From NCBI GenBank assembly GCA_900547015.1, contig URFD01000065.1, positions 1-9,421 of the forward strand: a stretch of DNA of 9,421 nucleotides. Reading direction: 5' to 3'. The first letter of the stretch is position 1; each line of letters starts with the position of its first letter. Below the pieces are notes generated by a model. It ran no database searches. It was not told the origin of the DNA and saw only the letters and a list, made by a program, of their open reading frames with translations. This stretch comes from an uncultured Oscillospiraceae bacterium (GTDB lineage: Bacteria; Bacillota; Clostridia; Oscillospirales; Ruminococcaceae). Below are positions 1 through 5,703 of this stretch, in pieces. A program made the position numbers and the translations under genes.

Positions 1-9
1 GACGGATCA

Positions 10-276
10 TTACAGCTTGCCGCCGGAAATTTCCGCCATCATCAGCGCCATCAGGTCAATGACCGCCTCTATGTCCTTTTCGGTCGTCATCGCGATCGCG
101 CTGTGGATATAGCGGCACGGGTGCGAGATCGTCAGCGTCTTCACGCCGCCGCGGGAAACGTGAATGGTGCCCGCGTCTGTGCCGCCGGCGCGCACGGTCT
201 TCGGCTGCACCGGAATATTGTTTTCTTTTTTGCCCATACTACAGATGCGGACCTCAAAGCATACAGGCCCCATCAA
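10..276 (-). pseudogene. C-terminal remnant of an M42-family aminopeptidase
   Basis: The frame encodes about 88 residues ending GGKL. Its last 70 or so residues look like the end of an M42 (glutamyl aminopeptidase/FrvX/YsdC-type) metallopeptidase: an AGGTDAGTIH segment, then SRGGV, PCRYIHSA and a C-terminal helix. In the family the RYIH histidine is a metal ligand close to the C-terminus. Full-length members have roughly 330-360 residues, so about three quarters is missing. The frame is closed upstream by a stop at 307-309, and the only possible start (TTG, 274-276) has no visible ribosome-binding site. The residues before NNIPVQPK (GPVCFEVRICSMGKKE) are shorter than the linker I expect between the beta-strand and helix, which suggests an internal deletion as well. 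A small plus-strand gene occupies the place where the rest of the enzyme should be. I infer a decayed gene; family assignment is firm, the exact edge of the remnant is not. Confidence 0.75.
213..242 (+). promoter_or_regulatory. Possible sigma-E-like sporulation promoter
   Basis: GAATATT at 213-219 fits the Bacillus sigma-E -35 pattern (kmATATT). After a 15-base spacer, CATACTAC at 235-242 matches the first five positions of the -10 pattern CATACAnT but not its last defined ones. It faces the small plus-strand gene whose start is about 60 bases downstream. It lies antisense to the M42 remnant, so a chance match is possible. Confidence 0.3.
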
Positions 277-302
277 TCTGCTTCTAAAAGGATGGATGAA
301 AC

Positions 303-443
303 ATGGCTAAGAAAAATCAGAAAAACTGCCGCAGAGACAATCCCACCGACACCACCGTTCAGACCCCGAAGGACTGCAAACACGAGGTGCAGAATTGCAG
401 AACCGAGCACCCCGACCACCCCGACCTGCGAAACTCCAAATAG
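303..443 (+). CDS. Small cysteine-containing hydrophilic protein, 46 aa
   Basis: I do not recognise this protein. The ATG at 303 is preceded by AAAAGGATGGATGAAAC, a reasonable Shine-Dalgarno (AAGGA) at suitable spacing. It starts MAKKNQKNC and ends LRNSK before TAG at 441-443. It is very polar, rich in Lys, Arg, Asn, Asp, Thr and Pro, with cysteines at residues 9, 25 and 32, histidines at 27, 36 and 39, and no hydrophobic segment; a secreted or membrane role is unlikely. It lacks the conserved motif of alpha/beta small acid-soluble spore proteins. Many Clostridia encode short Lys/Asn-rich proteins starting MAKKN or similar with no known function, and this may be one. It is the only gene on the plus strand, converges on yitT, and has a perfect hairpin 14 bases after its stop. 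A possible sigma-E-like promoter lies upstream. Good RBS, position and downstream hairpin support a real gene; function is unknown. Confidence 0.6.
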   Translation: MAKKNQKNCRRDNPTDTTVQTPKDCKHEVQNCRTEHPDHPDLRNSK

Positions 444-456
444 GCCAAGCTGCAAC

Positions 457-490
457 AAGAGCCTCGACGAAAAAATTCGTCGAGGCTCTT
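457..490. terminator. Perfect 15-bp hairpin between convergent genes
   Basis: AAGAGCCTCGACGAA (457-471) is the exact reverse complement of 476-490, around a 4-base loop of A. It lies between the stop of the small plus-strand gene (443) and the stop of yitT (497), the usual place for a shared bidirectional terminator. Neither strand has a T-run after the stem, so it is not a classic intrinsic terminator; it may instead protect 3' ends or rely on other factors. Confidence 0.7.
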
Positions 491-496
491 GCTCGG

Positions 497-1390
497 TTAA
501 TCCTCATTCATATCATTAAAGCCAACGCCCAGGATATCATGGGTATCACTGACCATCATAAAGGCCTTCGGGTCGATTTGACGAACCAGCCGTTTTACGC
601 CCGGATACTGGTGATCCTTCACCGCACACAGGATGACCTTCTTCGGAGCATGGGAGTAGGCGCCCTCTGCCTTGAGCAGGGTGGCTCCGCGGACGATGTT
701 GGACATGATAGCCTCGGTCAGCTCATCCACCTTATCCGAAACAATATACAGCATCATGCCCTTCTCCATGCCGTACATCAGATAGTCCAGCACCTTGGAG
801 GAAACAAAGATACAGATCAGACCGTTCAGACCACTTTCGATGTTTTTGTAGACCAGCATCGAAACCGCCAGAATGGTGAAGTCTCCGGCAAACATAATCT
901 TTCCGATGGAGAACTGCGGCATCTTCTTTTTGACAACACGGCTGACAACATCCAAGCCGCCGGTTGTGGAGCCTCTCTGAAGCACCATGCCGATGCAGGC
1001 GCCCATCAGGACACCGCCCATCAGACCTGCCATGATTTTTTCACCGGTGTAGACATAGCCTCTGGTCAGCGCCGGAGCAATTACGTCAACCGCAAAGTTG
1101 ATGATGACGACCGACTTGAAGGTGCGGAAGAAAAAGTCCTTGCCCAGCACCTTGACCCCGATCAGCAGCAGCGGCACGTTGATGAGGAAGGACATCAAAC
1201 CAATCGGTATTCCAAAGATGTAGTTCATCAAGGTTGCAAAACCGGTGACGCCGCCCGGCGCGATATGGTTTGGAGCCGTAAATACATTGACCGAGATACC
1301 GAACGCGGTACCGGCAATCAGGTCCACCAGCATATCGATTGCCAGTGTTTTCCATTTATTTTCCTTCTGGATTGTTCCTATGTTTGTCAT
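497..1390 (-). CDS. YitT family membrane protein (DUF161/DUF2179)
   Basis: This 297-residue protein has the YitT family layout at the usual length. A short N-terminal tail is followed by about five or six hydrophobic membrane segments between residues 14 and 205. A soluble C-terminal domain, about residues 220-290, matches DUF2179 in position and style (KAEGAYSHAPKKVILCAV, then DPKAFMMVSDTHDILGVGF). Family hallmarks are APGGVTGF after the first segment and STTGGLDVVSRV in the middle. The protein should sit in the cytoplasmic membrane with its C-terminal domain in the cytoplasm; transport has been suggested for the family but the substrate is not established. The start at 1388-1390 follows GGGGGA about 8 bases upstream, within the end of mrnC, three bases after the mrnC stop. 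It is therefore the last gene of an obg-mrnC-yitT transcription unit. Confidence 0.9.
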   Translation of the reverse strand: MTNIGTIQKENKWKTLAIDMLVDLIAGTAFGISVNVFTAPNHIAPGGVTGFATLMNYIFGIPIGLMSFLINVPLLLIGVKVLGKDFFFRTFKSVVIINFAVDVIAPALTRGYVYTGEKIMAGLMGGVLMGACIGMVLQRGSTTGGLDVVSRVVKKKMPQFSIGKIMFAGDFTILAVSMLVYKNIESGLNGLICIFVSSKVLDYLMYGMEKGMMLYIVSDKVDELTEAIMSNIVRGATLLKAEGAYSHAPKKVILCAVKDHQYPGVKRLVRQIDPKAFMMVSDTHDILGVGFNDMNED

Positions 1391-1393
1391 GAC

Positions 1394-1777
1394 TTAATCC
1401 CCCAGCTCTGTTTCCAGCTCCTCCTCGATACGAAGGAACAGCTCATTGATTCTGTCAATTTTCCCCTGCAAGTAAAGATAACCAAACAGGCACTCCAATC
1501 CCGTTGCCCGACGGTAGTCCTGCATATTGCCGTTTTTCGGCGGCTTGATGGTGCTGACATTTCTGCCGCGCTTGAGCGTTGCCAGCTCCTCCTCGGTCAA
1601 CAGCGGCTCAATCACAGCATACGCCTTGCTCTGATAGGACGCTCTCACCTGCTCAACCGCCTGCAAATGCAGCTTGTTGACCGGCATATTGGCCTTGTGG
1701 ACGATGCGCTCCCGCACCAAAATCTCATACACGGCATCCCCCAGAAACGCCAGTGCCTGTGGACTGTACAGACGCAC
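1394..1777 (-). CDS. mrnC: Mini-ribonuclease III
   Basis: This is Mini-RNase III, the RNase III-like enzyme without a double-stranded-RNA-binding domain that matures the ends of 23S rRNA in Bacillota. The catalytic domain is visible: FLGDAVYEILVRER with the acidic Asp at residue 14 and Glu at 18, the basic segment LKRGRNVSTIKPPKN (68-82), and RATGLECLFGYLYL with the second metal-binding Glu at 95. From the GTG at 1775-1777 it has 127 residues, at or slightly below normal length. The start is uncertain. This GTG has no good Shine-Dalgarno, and upstream the frame stays open all the way to the obg stop codon, which is in the same frame, without offering ATG, GTG or TTG. An ATG at 1816-1818 after AAAGG is out of frame and reaches a stop after seven codons. 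The N-terminus probably begins further upstream than annotated, or the sequence has a one-base frameshift. The gene sits 51 bases after obg and 3 before yitT. Confidence 0.88.
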   Translation of the reverse strand: MRLYSPQALAFLGDAVYEILVRERIVHKANMPVNKLHLQAVEQVRASYQSKAYAVIEPLLTEEELATLKRGRNVSTIKPPKNGNMQDYRRATGLECLFGYLYLQGKIDRINELFLRIEEELETELGD

Positions 1778-1828
1778 GTCCGCTGTCTGCTTGTTTAACG
1801 CTTCCGTAGCTGCAACATCCTTTCTTCC

Positions 1829-3103
1829 CTAACGGATATAGTCGAACTCAAAGTTGAGGATGCTGACGGTATCCCCTTCGTTGATTCCCATTTCCTCCAG
1901 ACGGTCAATGATACCGCTCTGACGCAGAACACGCTGGAAATAGCCCAAGGACTCCTCATCCTCGATGTTGACCATGCCCAGCACCTTAACCAGCCAGTCG
2001 GCCTCCACAACATAGACGCCGTCCTCGTCCACGGTAATATCGAATTTCCACTTGTCGCCTGCGCTCTCCGGCATAACCGGAACATAGTTGACCTCAAAGC
2101 GCTTGATTGGCGGCAGCTCGTCCAGCTTGTGGGAGATGGCATGAATCAGCGGCTCGATGCCCTGACGGGTCGCAGCCGAGATGCAGAAGAACTGGCAGCC
2201 CTGTTCCTCGACAAACTGGCGGAACTCCTCAATCTGTTCCGGCGAAGCGATGTCGCTCTTGTTTGCCACCACAATCTGCTCGCGGGTAGACAGCTCCTCG
2301 CTGAAGTTTGCCAGCTCGCGGTTGATGGTCTTGAAATCCTCCTTGGGGTCTCTGCCCTCGCAGCCGGAAACATCCACAACATGGACAATCAAACGGCAGC
2401 GCTCGACATGACGCAGGAACTCGTGACCCAGACCCACGCCGTCGCTTGCGCCTTCAATCAGGCCCGGGATGTCCGCCATGACAAAGGATTTCTCCTCTGC
2501 CACCTTCACAACGCCCAGCACCGGGGTCAGGGTCGTGAAGTGATAGTTTGCAATCACCGGCTTGGCTCCGCTGACCACCGAAATCAGGGTCGATTTGCCG
2601 ACGTTCGGATAGCCGACCAGACCCACATCTGCCAGCAGCTTCAATTCCAGAATCAGCTCGAAGCTCTCTCCCGGGATACCCGGCTTTGCATAGCGGGGAA
2701 TCTGTCTGGTAGGGCTTGCAAAGTGGCTGTTGCCCCAGCCGCCCTTACCGCCGTGTGCGATGATGACCGGGCTTTCGTCCACGATGTCCGCCATGACCTG
2801 TCCGCTTTCCGCATTTTTGACCACGGTTCCCACCGGCACCTTGATCACCAGGTCCGGTGCGCTCTTGCCAAAGCAGCGATTGGTTCCGCCGTTCTGACCG
2901 TTTTGTGCAATAAATTTTCTCTTGTACTTAAAGTCGATCAGCGTGTTGATGCTCTGGCAGCCCTGTAGCACGATGTTGCCGCCGCGTCCGCCGTCGCCGC
3001 CGTCCGGTCCGCCCGCCGCAACAAACTTCTCTCTGTGGAAAGAAATCGCGCCGTTGCCGCCCGTGCCGGCTGTCACCTTAATCGTCGCCTTATCAATAAA
3101 CAT
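1829..3103 (-). CDS. obg: GTPase Obg (ribosome assembly)
   Basis: Obg is an essential GTPase that binds the 50S subunit during late assembly and links ribosome production to growth and stress; in Bacillus it also affects sporulation. All three domains are visible in 424 residues. The glycine-rich Obg fold is about 1-158 (GGDGGRGGN, HGGKGGWGN). The GTPase domain is about 159-330, with P-loop GYPNVGKST (164-172), switch I TTLTP (190-194), DIPGLIEG (211-218), NKSD (281-284) and SAA (309-311). The C-terminal OCT domain (about 350-424) ends FEFDYIR and marks Gram-positive-type Obg. The ATG at 3101-3103 follows GAAGGGA about 7 bases upstream and begins MFIDKATIKVTAG, the standard Obg N-terminus. 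The gene lies just after the L21-Prp-L27 cluster, as is common, but here with its own promoter and a terminator between them. All nucleotide-binding motifs are intact. Confidence 0.98.
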   Translation of the reverse strand: MFIDKATIKVTAGTGGNGAISFHREKFVAAGGPDGGDGGRGGNIVLQGCQSINTLIDFKYKRKFIAQNGQNGGTNRCFGKSAPDLVIKVPVGTVVKNAESGQVMADIVDESPVIIAHGGKGGWGNSHFASPTRQIPRYAKPGIPGESFELILELKLLADVGLVGYPNVGKSTLISVVSGAKPVIANYHFTTLTPVLGVVKVAEEKSFVMADIPGLIEGASDGVGLGHEFLRHVERCRLIVHVVDVSGCEGRDPKEDFKTINRELANFSEELSTREQIVVANKSDIASPEQIEEFRQFVEEQGCQFFCISAATRQGIEPLIHAISHKLDELPPIKRFEVNYVPVMPESAGDKWKFDITVDEDGVYVVEADWLVKVLGMVNIEDEESLGYFQRVLRQSGIIDRLEEMGINEGDTVSILNFEFDYIR

Positions 3104-3171
3104 AGTCTTTCCCTTCTTTCTCCTGTTCCACGCACAGTTTCACTTCTCACAAACAGCTTGCCTATAACTCT

Positions 3172-3200
3172 ATTATAAGCCTTTTTGCCCCGTTTGTCTC
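3172..3200 (-). promoter_or_regulatory. Promoter of obg-mrnC-yitT
   Basis: On the minus strand, GAGACA (3200-3195, four of six consensus bases) is separated by 17 bases from a perfect TATAAT (3177-3172). It lies about 70 bases before the obg start and downstream of the rpmA terminator, so obg can be transcribed independently of the ribosomal-protein genes. An inverted repeat (3191-3209) overlaps its -35 element. Confidence 0.75.
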
Positions 3201-3280
3201 ATACAAACGATTGGAAAATTTTTAGCCCCGGGTCCGGACCGGCTTTAGCGCTGTAATGTGCCGTCCTTGCCCAAAACCCA

Positions 3281-3313
3281 AAAAAATCCCGAGACAGACA
3301 TCTCGGGATTTTT
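3281..3313 (-). terminator. Intrinsic terminator of rplU-prp-rpmA
   Basis: A perfect 13-bp stem (3282-3294 with 3301-3313, core TCCCGAGA/TCTCGGGA) encloses a 6-base loop, and on the minus strand its distal arm ends in seven T residues. It starts 15 bases after the rpmA stop. The matching A/T runs make it potentially active in both directions, though there is no plus-strand gene nearby. Confidence 0.93.
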
Positions 3314-3328
3314 GATTCTTCGTAACGA

Positions 3329-3610
3329 TTACTGAACCGGAATAACGCTTACTTTCTTGCGATCGCGGCCCATGCGCTCGAATTTTACTTTGCCGTCGGT
3401 GAGAGCGAACAGGGTATCGTCGCTGCCGATGCCTACGTTCTCTCCTGGATGAATGTGAGTTCCTCTCTGACGGTACAGAATGTTGCCAGCCAGTACGAAC
3501 TGACCGTCTGCACGTTTTGCGCCGAGACGTTTGGATTCAGAGTCACGGCCGTTCTTTGTGGAACCAACACCTTTTTTATGAGCAAAGAATTGCATGCTAA
3601 GTCTAAGCAT
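3329..3610 (-). CDS. rpmA: Large-subunit ribosomal protein bL27 with cleaved N-terminal extension
   Basis: L27 reaches with its N-terminus toward the peptidyl-transferase centre. The 93 residues carry the family core (KKGVGSTKNGRDSESKRLGAKRADGQ, then GNILYRQRGTHIHPGENVGIGSDDTLFAL). The protein starts MLRLSMQFFA, the extension found in Bacillota and relatives and removed by Prp at the FF-A site to give a mature N-terminus near AHKKG. The first ATG (3608-3610) is the right start: it has an excellent Shine-Dalgarno, GGAGGTG, with a 7-base spacer, and it preserves the extension; the internal ATG in the extension would lose it. The start overlaps the last codons of prp by 8 bases. It is the last gene before the terminator. 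Confidence 0.98.
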   Translation of the reverse strand: MLRLSMQFFAHKKGVGSTKNGRDSESKRLGAKRADGQFVLAGNILYRQRGTHIHPGENVGIGSDDTLFALTDGKVKFERMGRDRKKVSVIPVQ

Positions 3611-3932
3611 TGTTGTACACCTCCGAAAGTTTTACCTGGATTGTGCCCTCATAATCCTCTGCCAGCAGGTTCAGATGAAGCAGCAGCGCCTTGAGAAAGG
3701 GCTGTCCCTTCTGAGCCTCCTGTGCCGAGAGCACCACTTGTATTAAATTCTCTTTTACAGTGACTTCGGGCTGAAGCTTCAGCACCTCTGTCAAACCGTT
3801 GGCAGTCATCTGGACCGCCGAAGTTACCGAGGCACAAACGATATCATGACCGTAGTCATCATACCCTGCATGACCGCTGACGGCAAATCCCATCAAGGTC
3901 TCCCCGGACTGAAAAAAACGTGCCGAAATCAT
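3603..3932 (-). CDS. prp: Ribosomal-processing cysteine protease Prp
   Basis: Prp (YsxB family) is the cysteine protease that trims the N-terminal extension of L27, a step shown to be essential in Staphylococcus aureus. The 109-residue protein has the expected length and catalytic pair: His21 in VSGHAGYDDYGHDIVC and Cys33 in IVCASVTSAVQ. The start ATG shares one base with the rplU stop (TAATG), and there is no strong Shine-Dalgarno, so translation is probably coupled to L21. Its end overlaps rpmA by 8 bases. Being encoded between rplU and rpmA, next to its substrate with its cleavage sequence, makes the assignment secure. Confidence 0.96.
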   Translation of the reverse strand: MISARFFQSGETLMGFAVSGHAGYDDYGHDIVCASVTSAVQMTANGLTEVLKLQPEVTVKENLIQVVLSAQEAQKGQPFLKALLLHLNLLAEDYEGTIQVKLSEVYNNA

Positions 3933-4240
3933 TATGCGTTGATTGCAGTGATTTCAACCTTGGTATATGGCTGTCTGTGGCCCATTTTGCGTTTGCTGTC
4001 TTTTTTGGATCTGTAGGTAAATACAGTGATCTTCTTGCCTTTTCCGTTTTTGAGAACTTTGCCGGCAACTTTAGCGCCCTCTACAACTGGGGTGCCTACT
4101 ACCAGACCGTCTTCTTTGCCAACAGCGATTACGTCAAATTCAACGTTCTCTTCTGCCTGAGCATTGAGCTTCTCAACATAAACTACATCGCCTACGGATA
4201 CGCGATACTGTTTGCCGCCGGTTTTGATGATTGCGTACAT
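3932..4240 (-). CDS. rplU: Large-subunit ribosomal protein bL21
   Basis: L21 binds 23S rRNA in the large subunit. The 102 residues match the family throughout: MYAIIKTGGKQYRVSVGD at the N-terminus, the central beta-barrel (NVEFDVIAVG, VVGTPVVEGAKVAGKVL), and the basic C-terminal loop (FTYRSKKDSKRKMGHRQPYTKVEI). The start is set by AGAGGA with an 8-base spacer. It is the first gene of rplU-prp-rpmA and sits behind a consensus-like promoter and a structured leader of about 90 bases, which suggests autogenous control by the protein, as known for other ribosomal operons. Confidence 0.98.
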   Translation of the reverse strand: MYAIIKTGGKQYRVSVGDVVYVEKLNAQAEENVEFDVIAVGKEDGLVVGTPVVEGAKVAGKVLKNGKGKKITVFTYRSKKDSKRKMGHRQPYTKVEITAINA

Positions 4241-4330
4241 AATAAATTCCTCTTTCTGTTTAAACTCGCTATCTTGAGAGGCGGTGACCTGCTTTCAGGC
4301 GCACACTTACAAAGCCCGTGATATGCGGTA
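4241..4330 (-). ncRNA. Candidate L21 leader (cis-regulatory RNA upstream of rplU)
   Basis: The transcript expected from the promoter at 4337-4365 begins near 4330 and leaves about 90 bases before the rplU start. A hairpin is visible on the minus strand: CCTG-AAAG-CAGG (4299-4288), extended across an internal loop by GTG/CAC. A second weak fold can form in the CCGCCTCTCAAGATAGCGAG stretch next to it. An L21 leader family located directly upstream of rplU is known in Bacillota, and position plus structure fit it. Assignment rests on context rather than a covariance-model match. Confidence 0.65.
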
Positions 4331-4336
4331 CAACTT

Positions 4337-4395
4337 ATCCTATCATAATCCAATGGCATTGTCAAGCCGTTTTTCCGCTTTTTACGCGGCTTTTT
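4337..4395 (-). promoter_or_regulatory. rplU promoter with phased upstream A-tracts
   Basis: On the minus strand a perfect TTGACA (4365-4360) is followed by 17 bases and TAGGAT (4342-4337, four of six consensus bases). Immediately upstream are three A5 tracts (4370-4374, 4379-4383, 4391-4395) with starts 9 and 12 bases apart, close to one helical turn. That is typical of UP-element-like or bent DNA at strong ribosomal promoters. Confidence 0.75.
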
Positions 4396-4491
4396 GCGAC
4401 TTTGGGGAAGTCGGGTAAGCCAGAAGGTTTTTCCTCGTTCCTTTTCGGTTTTTTTGCCAAAGCTGCCCCTTGGATTTTCCCCTCAAACGAA

Positions 4492-4517
4492 GAAAGAGGG
4501 AGAAGTCCCCCTCTTTC
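4492..4517 (-). terminator. Terminator downstream of folD
   Basis: A perfect 9-bp stem (GAAAGAGGG at 4492-4500 with 4509-4517) encloses an 8-base loop 23 bases after the folD stop. On the minus strand it is followed by TTCGTTTG, a broken T-tract, so termination may be incomplete. The rest of this gene-free stretch (4241-4539) holds the rplU promoter, A/T tracts and the leader; I see no further gene. Confidence 0.65.
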
Positions 4518-4539
4518 CTGCGCTATCCTTTTGGATGGT

Positions 4540-5388
4540 TTATCGGCTCTGGCGCTCTGCTGCAAAGATGGTGTTGCGCAGCAGCTCGGTGATGGTCATT
4601 GGGCCAACGCCGCCCGGAACCGGTGTGATGTAAGAAGCCTTTTCACGGACCGCAGCAAAGTCTACGTCGCCGCAGAGCTTGCCTTCCTCGTTGCGGTTCA
4701 TGCCGACATCGATGACAACCACACCTTCCTTGACCATATCAGCAGTCAAGGTGTTGCGTCTGCCGGTTGCCACGATGACGATGTCTGCCTGACGGGTCAT
4801 CTCTGCCAGATTTGCAGTTTTCGAGTGGCAGATGGTAACGGTGGCGTTGTTCTGGAGCATCAGTGCTGCCATCGGTTTTCCGACGATGTTGCTTCTACCG
4901 ATGATGACGCAGTGTTTTCCTGCAATCTCGATGCTGTATTCCCGGAGCATGGTGACGATGCCGCTCGGGGTTGCCGGTGCGAAGCACTCGTCTCCGATGC
5001 TCAGCAGGCCGACATTGACCGGATGGAAGCCGTCTACATCCTTTTCCGGCAGGATGGTTCGCAGGATGGTCTTTTCGTCAATCTGCTTTGGCAGAGGCAG
5101 CTGAACCAGAATTCCGTTGACGCTGGAATCCTCATTCAGGCGCTGTACCACATCGAGCAGCTCCTGCTGGGTGGTCTCCTCCGGCATGGTGATGACCTCC
5201 GAAAGGATGCCGACCTCGCCACAGGATTTGTGTTTGTTGCGGACATACACCTGAGAAGCGCTGTCATTTCCCACCAGAACGACCACCAGCTTTGGCTGGA
5301 TGCCATTTTCCTTCATCTCGGAAATGTGCTGCTTCATCTCCTCCTTCAGCTTGAGAGAAAGTGCCTTTCCATCGATAATTGTTGCCAT
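4540..5388 (-). CDS. folD: Bifunctional methylenetetrahydrofolate dehydrogenase/cyclohydrolase
   Basis: FolD converts 5,10-methylene-THF to 10-formyl-THF in the cytosol by NADP-dependent oxidation followed by hydrolysis, feeding purine and formyl-Met synthesis. The 282 residues show the full fold: YVRNKHKSCGEVGI (48-61) with the family's Tyr48 and catalytic Lys52, VQLPLP (95-100), KDVDGFHPVN (116-125), and the Rossmann segment VIIGRSNIVGKP (161-172). After that come DIVIVATG (202-209), VVVIDVGMN (223-231) and PVPGGVGPMT (256-265). In the usual PCTPxG motif the second residue is Ala139 (APATPSG), a mild departure. The start at 5386-5388 is chosen because AAGGAGG lies 7 bases upstream; a start nine codons earlier would put that Shine-Dalgarno inside the gene. 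It follows lgt after a 160-base spacer with palindromic repeats and is closed by a hairpin. I see no convincing promoter in the spacer, so some transcription may come from the yfmF operon. Confidence 0.98.
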   Translation of the reverse strand: MATIIDGKALSLKLKEEMKQHISEMKENGIQPKLVVVLVGNDSASQVYVRNKHKSCGEVGILSEVITMPEETTQQELLDVVQRLNEDSSVNGILVQLPLPKQIDEKTILRTILPEKDVDGFHPVNVGLLSIGDECFAPATPSGIVTMLREYSIEIAGKHCVIIGRSNIVGKPMAALMLQNNATVTICHSKTANLAEMTRQADIVIVATGRRNTLTADMVKEGVVVIDVGMNRNEEGKLCGDVDFAAVREKASYITPVPGGVGPMTITELLRNTIFAAERQSR

Positions 5389-5463
5389 GTTTGGTTCCTC
5401 CTTCAGATAACACACTGATTGGTATCACAGAGAAAAAACTTCCCTGCGTTTTTTGACCTTTTT

Positions 5464-5703
5464 ATTTCCCGGGAAATTTCCAAAAAATCCAAAAATATTT
5501 CCCAGGAAATCTTTTTGATTGATTGCCCGAAACGGTTCCCGAAATCTGTTAGTTTTTCTCCGTTTCCTCATTTTCCGCATTGTGCTCAGGAGAATTTTCC
5601 GACAGATTCTCAATTTCCTCATCATTTCCCGGGAAATCTTTTTCTGTTTCTGCTATTTCCTCGGTATTTCCTTCAGTATTTTCCTCGGTATTTCCCGGGA
5701 AAT
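5464..5703. repeat. Cluster of the 14-bp palindrome ATTTCCCGGGAAAT
   Basis: Perfect self-complementary copies lie at 5464-5477, 5624-5637 and 5690-5703, with a one-mismatch copy (ATTTCCCAGGAAAT) at 5497-5510 and a decayed one, TTCCCGAAAT, at 5536-5545. Two perfect copies are in the lgt coding tail and encode FPGN; the others are in the lgt-folD spacer. Because each is its own complement, the two spacer copies can pair with each other as a 14-bp stem with one G-U pair. This stem is followed by T5 on the plus strand. Function is unknown. Confidence 0.85.

Noticed and set aside
395..1798. 467-codon open frame on the plus strand opposite yitT and mrnC
   Set aside because: It is antisense to two well-recognised genes, has no plausible start context, and has the His/Gln/Asp-rich composition typical of reverse-frame translation.
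4364..4395. AAGCCG...CGGCTT inverted repeat followed by T5, a possible plus-strand terminator
   Set aside because: The stem is only 6 bp with a 17-base loop, there is no plus-strand gene upstream, and the T-runs are better explained as A-tracts of the rplU promoter.
5389..5548. A promoter for folD in the lgt-folD spacer
   Set aside because: Several A/T-rich hexamers resemble -10 elements but none has a matching -35 at proper spacing.
5464..5703. The regularly repeated palindromes as a CRISPR array
   Set aside because: Spacings are unequal (about 33, 127 and 66 bases), repeats are only 14 bp, and two are inside a coding sequence.
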